Below, one piece after another: positions 25,425 to 25,644 of a stretch of DNA of 25,644 nt. Position numbers and translations under genes: made by a program. The notes beneath the pieces were generated by a model that did not search any database, had not been told where the DNA came from, and saw only the letters and a list, made by a program, of their open reading frames with translations. The DNA comes from Bacteroidota bacterium (GTDB lineage Bacteria > Bacteroidota > Ignavibacteria > Tepidaquicellales > Tepidaquicellaceae), in NCBI GenBank assembly GCA_023429265.1, contig JAEYVS010000088.1:1-25644 (forward strand). The letters run 5' to 3'. Position 1 is the stretch's first letter. Every line of letters starts with the position of its first letter.

Positions 25425-25500
25425 AGGGGCATTGCGTTCCGCTTCCGCGGAACATACCTGCGCAACAGGTATCCTTGCCTTCGGCAAGGGCAATGCCCCT
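25425..25500. repeat. 76-base perfect four-armed cloverleaf palindromic element
   Basis: A closing stem AGGGGCATTGC (25425-25435) pairs perfectly with GCAATGCCCCT (25490-25500). It encloses three back-to-back hairpins with 7-bp perfect stems: GTTCCGC/GCGGAAC (25436-25442, 25447-25453; loop TTCC), ATACCTG/CAGGTAT (25454-25460, 25466-25472; loop CGCAA) and CCTTGCC/GGCAAGG (25473-25479, 25483-25489; loop TTC). No base is unpaired at the four-way junction. GC is 46 of 76 in AT-rich flanks. There is no T-run on either side, no tRNA feature and no ORF worth noting. It lies between a minus-strand operon and a plus-strand tRNA promoter. The closest known kinds of object are REP/REPIN- or MITE-like nonautonomous palindromes; copy number cannot be judged from one window. 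Confidence 0.85.
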
Positions 25501-25514
25501 CACTAAATTTTACA

Positions 25515-25545
25515 TTGAATAAAAACCTATAAAGCTGTATGTTTG
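25515..25545 (+). promoter_or_regulatory. Bacteroidota-type promoter of the tRNA gene
   Basis: TTG at 25515-25517, 20 bases, then TATGTTTG at 25538-25545: exact TTG-N20-TAnnTTTG, the same spacing as the DUF2795 promoter. Transcription should start around 25551, about ten bases before the mature tRNA end. It begins 15 bases after the cloverleaf element. Confidence 0.78.
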
Positions 25546-25560
25546 TTGTTTCTTTTAAAT

Positions 25561-25634
25561 GCCGGGATAGCTCAGCTGGTTAGAGCGTCGGAATCATAAT
25601 CCGTAGGTCGGGGGTTCAAGTCCCTCTCCCGGTA
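25561..25634 (+). tRNA. tRNA with anticodon CAT, probably elongator tRNA-Met
   Basis: A 74-base cloverleaf can be folded by hand: acceptor GCCGGGA with TCCCGGT (a G-T pair at the end), D-stem GCTC/GAGC, anticodon loop ATCATAA with anticodon CAT, T-stem GGGGG/CCCTC with loop TTCAAGT, discriminator A at 25634. The 3' CCA is not encoded (CTA follows). Anticodon-stem pair 27-43 is a T-T mismatch. There is no C1-A72 mismatch and no three-GC anticodon stem, so it is not the initiator. An Ile2 (CAT, lysidine-modified) identity cannot be excluded from sequence but the body looks like elongator Met. Confidence 0.92.
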
Positions 25635-25644
25635 CTATTTTCCT

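Noticed and set aside
25328..25465. N-terminal extension of the DUF4783 gene to 25465
   Set aside because: The added residues are partly read from the palindromic element, are basic and unstructured, and would place the signal peptide inside the protein. GTG at 25327 is better.
25425..25500. The cloverleaf element as a tRNA or tRNA-like gene
   Set aside because: Its closing stem is 11 bp rather than 7, all three arms have 7-bp stems with 3-5 base loops, and there is no TTC-type T-loop, D-loop GG or 7-base anticodon loop.
25425..25500. The cloverleaf element as a terminator or integron attC site
   Set aside because: There is no T-run after either end, and the conserved integron core (GTTRRRY and its partner RYYYAAC) is absent at the ends; no integrase or cassette is nearby.

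Overview
The window looks like chromosomal DNA from the Bacteroidota/Chlorobiota side of the tree; an Ignavibacteria-like organism would fit, but the exact lineage is an inference. The support comes from two exact promoters of the Bacteroidota type (TTG, 20 bases, TAnnTTTG), Bacteroidota-typical small families (DUF2795, DUF4783, a Big_5-type lipoprotein), a Gram-negative envelope set (TamB, an Omp85 barrel, lipoproteins), a moderately AT-rich sequence, and frequent GTG/TTG starts. No phage, insertion sequence with a transposase, CRISPR array or rRNA is visible.

Layout. (1) 2-4691, plus strand: the C-terminal 879 codons of a TamB-family protein, cut by the window edge, then an RNase R-family exoribonuclease whose recognisable N-terminal domain extends upstream of the first conventional start codon. 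(2) 4681-10151, minus strand: a six-gene co-directional block, read from DUF2085 through a small membrane protein, DUF2752, a PHP-domain hydrolase and purF to an M24 aminopeptidase. Its genes overlap or lie 3-34 bases apart, and its end overlaps rnr by 11 bases. (3) 10337-15737, plus strand: hpf, hprK, then a peptide-type ABC importer with a lipoprotein receptor and two permeases but no ATPase. (4) 15751-16127: a self-contained unit for a DUF2795 protein with a strong promoter, a clear Shine-Dalgarno sequence and a textbook terminator. (5) 16160-19317, plus strand: an Omp85/BamA-TamA-type barrel followed 2 bases later by DNA polymerase III delta prime. (6) 19306-25327, minus strand: a secreted DUF4783 protein, a 1386-residue NtrY-like histidine kinase and an Ig-like lipoprotein. 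(7) 25425-25634: an isolated 76-base element, then a promoter and a tRNA with anticodon CAT.

The most unusual object is the 76-base element at 25425-25500. Every base falls in a perfect four-armed cloverleaf: an 11-bp closing stem and three 7-bp hairpins, with no unpaired base at the junction. It is GC-rich (46 of 76) in AT-rich surroundings, has no tRNA features and no T-run, and resembles a REP/MITE-type nonautonomous palindromic element or a structured DNA/RNA signal of unknown function.

Functionally, the window combines envelope biogenesis (TamB, Omp85, lipoproteins, a large membrane sensor), RNA turnover and ribosome hibernation (RNase R, HPF), regulation (HPr kinase, histidine kinase), purine synthesis, peptide handling (importer and aminopeptidase) and replication (delta prime).
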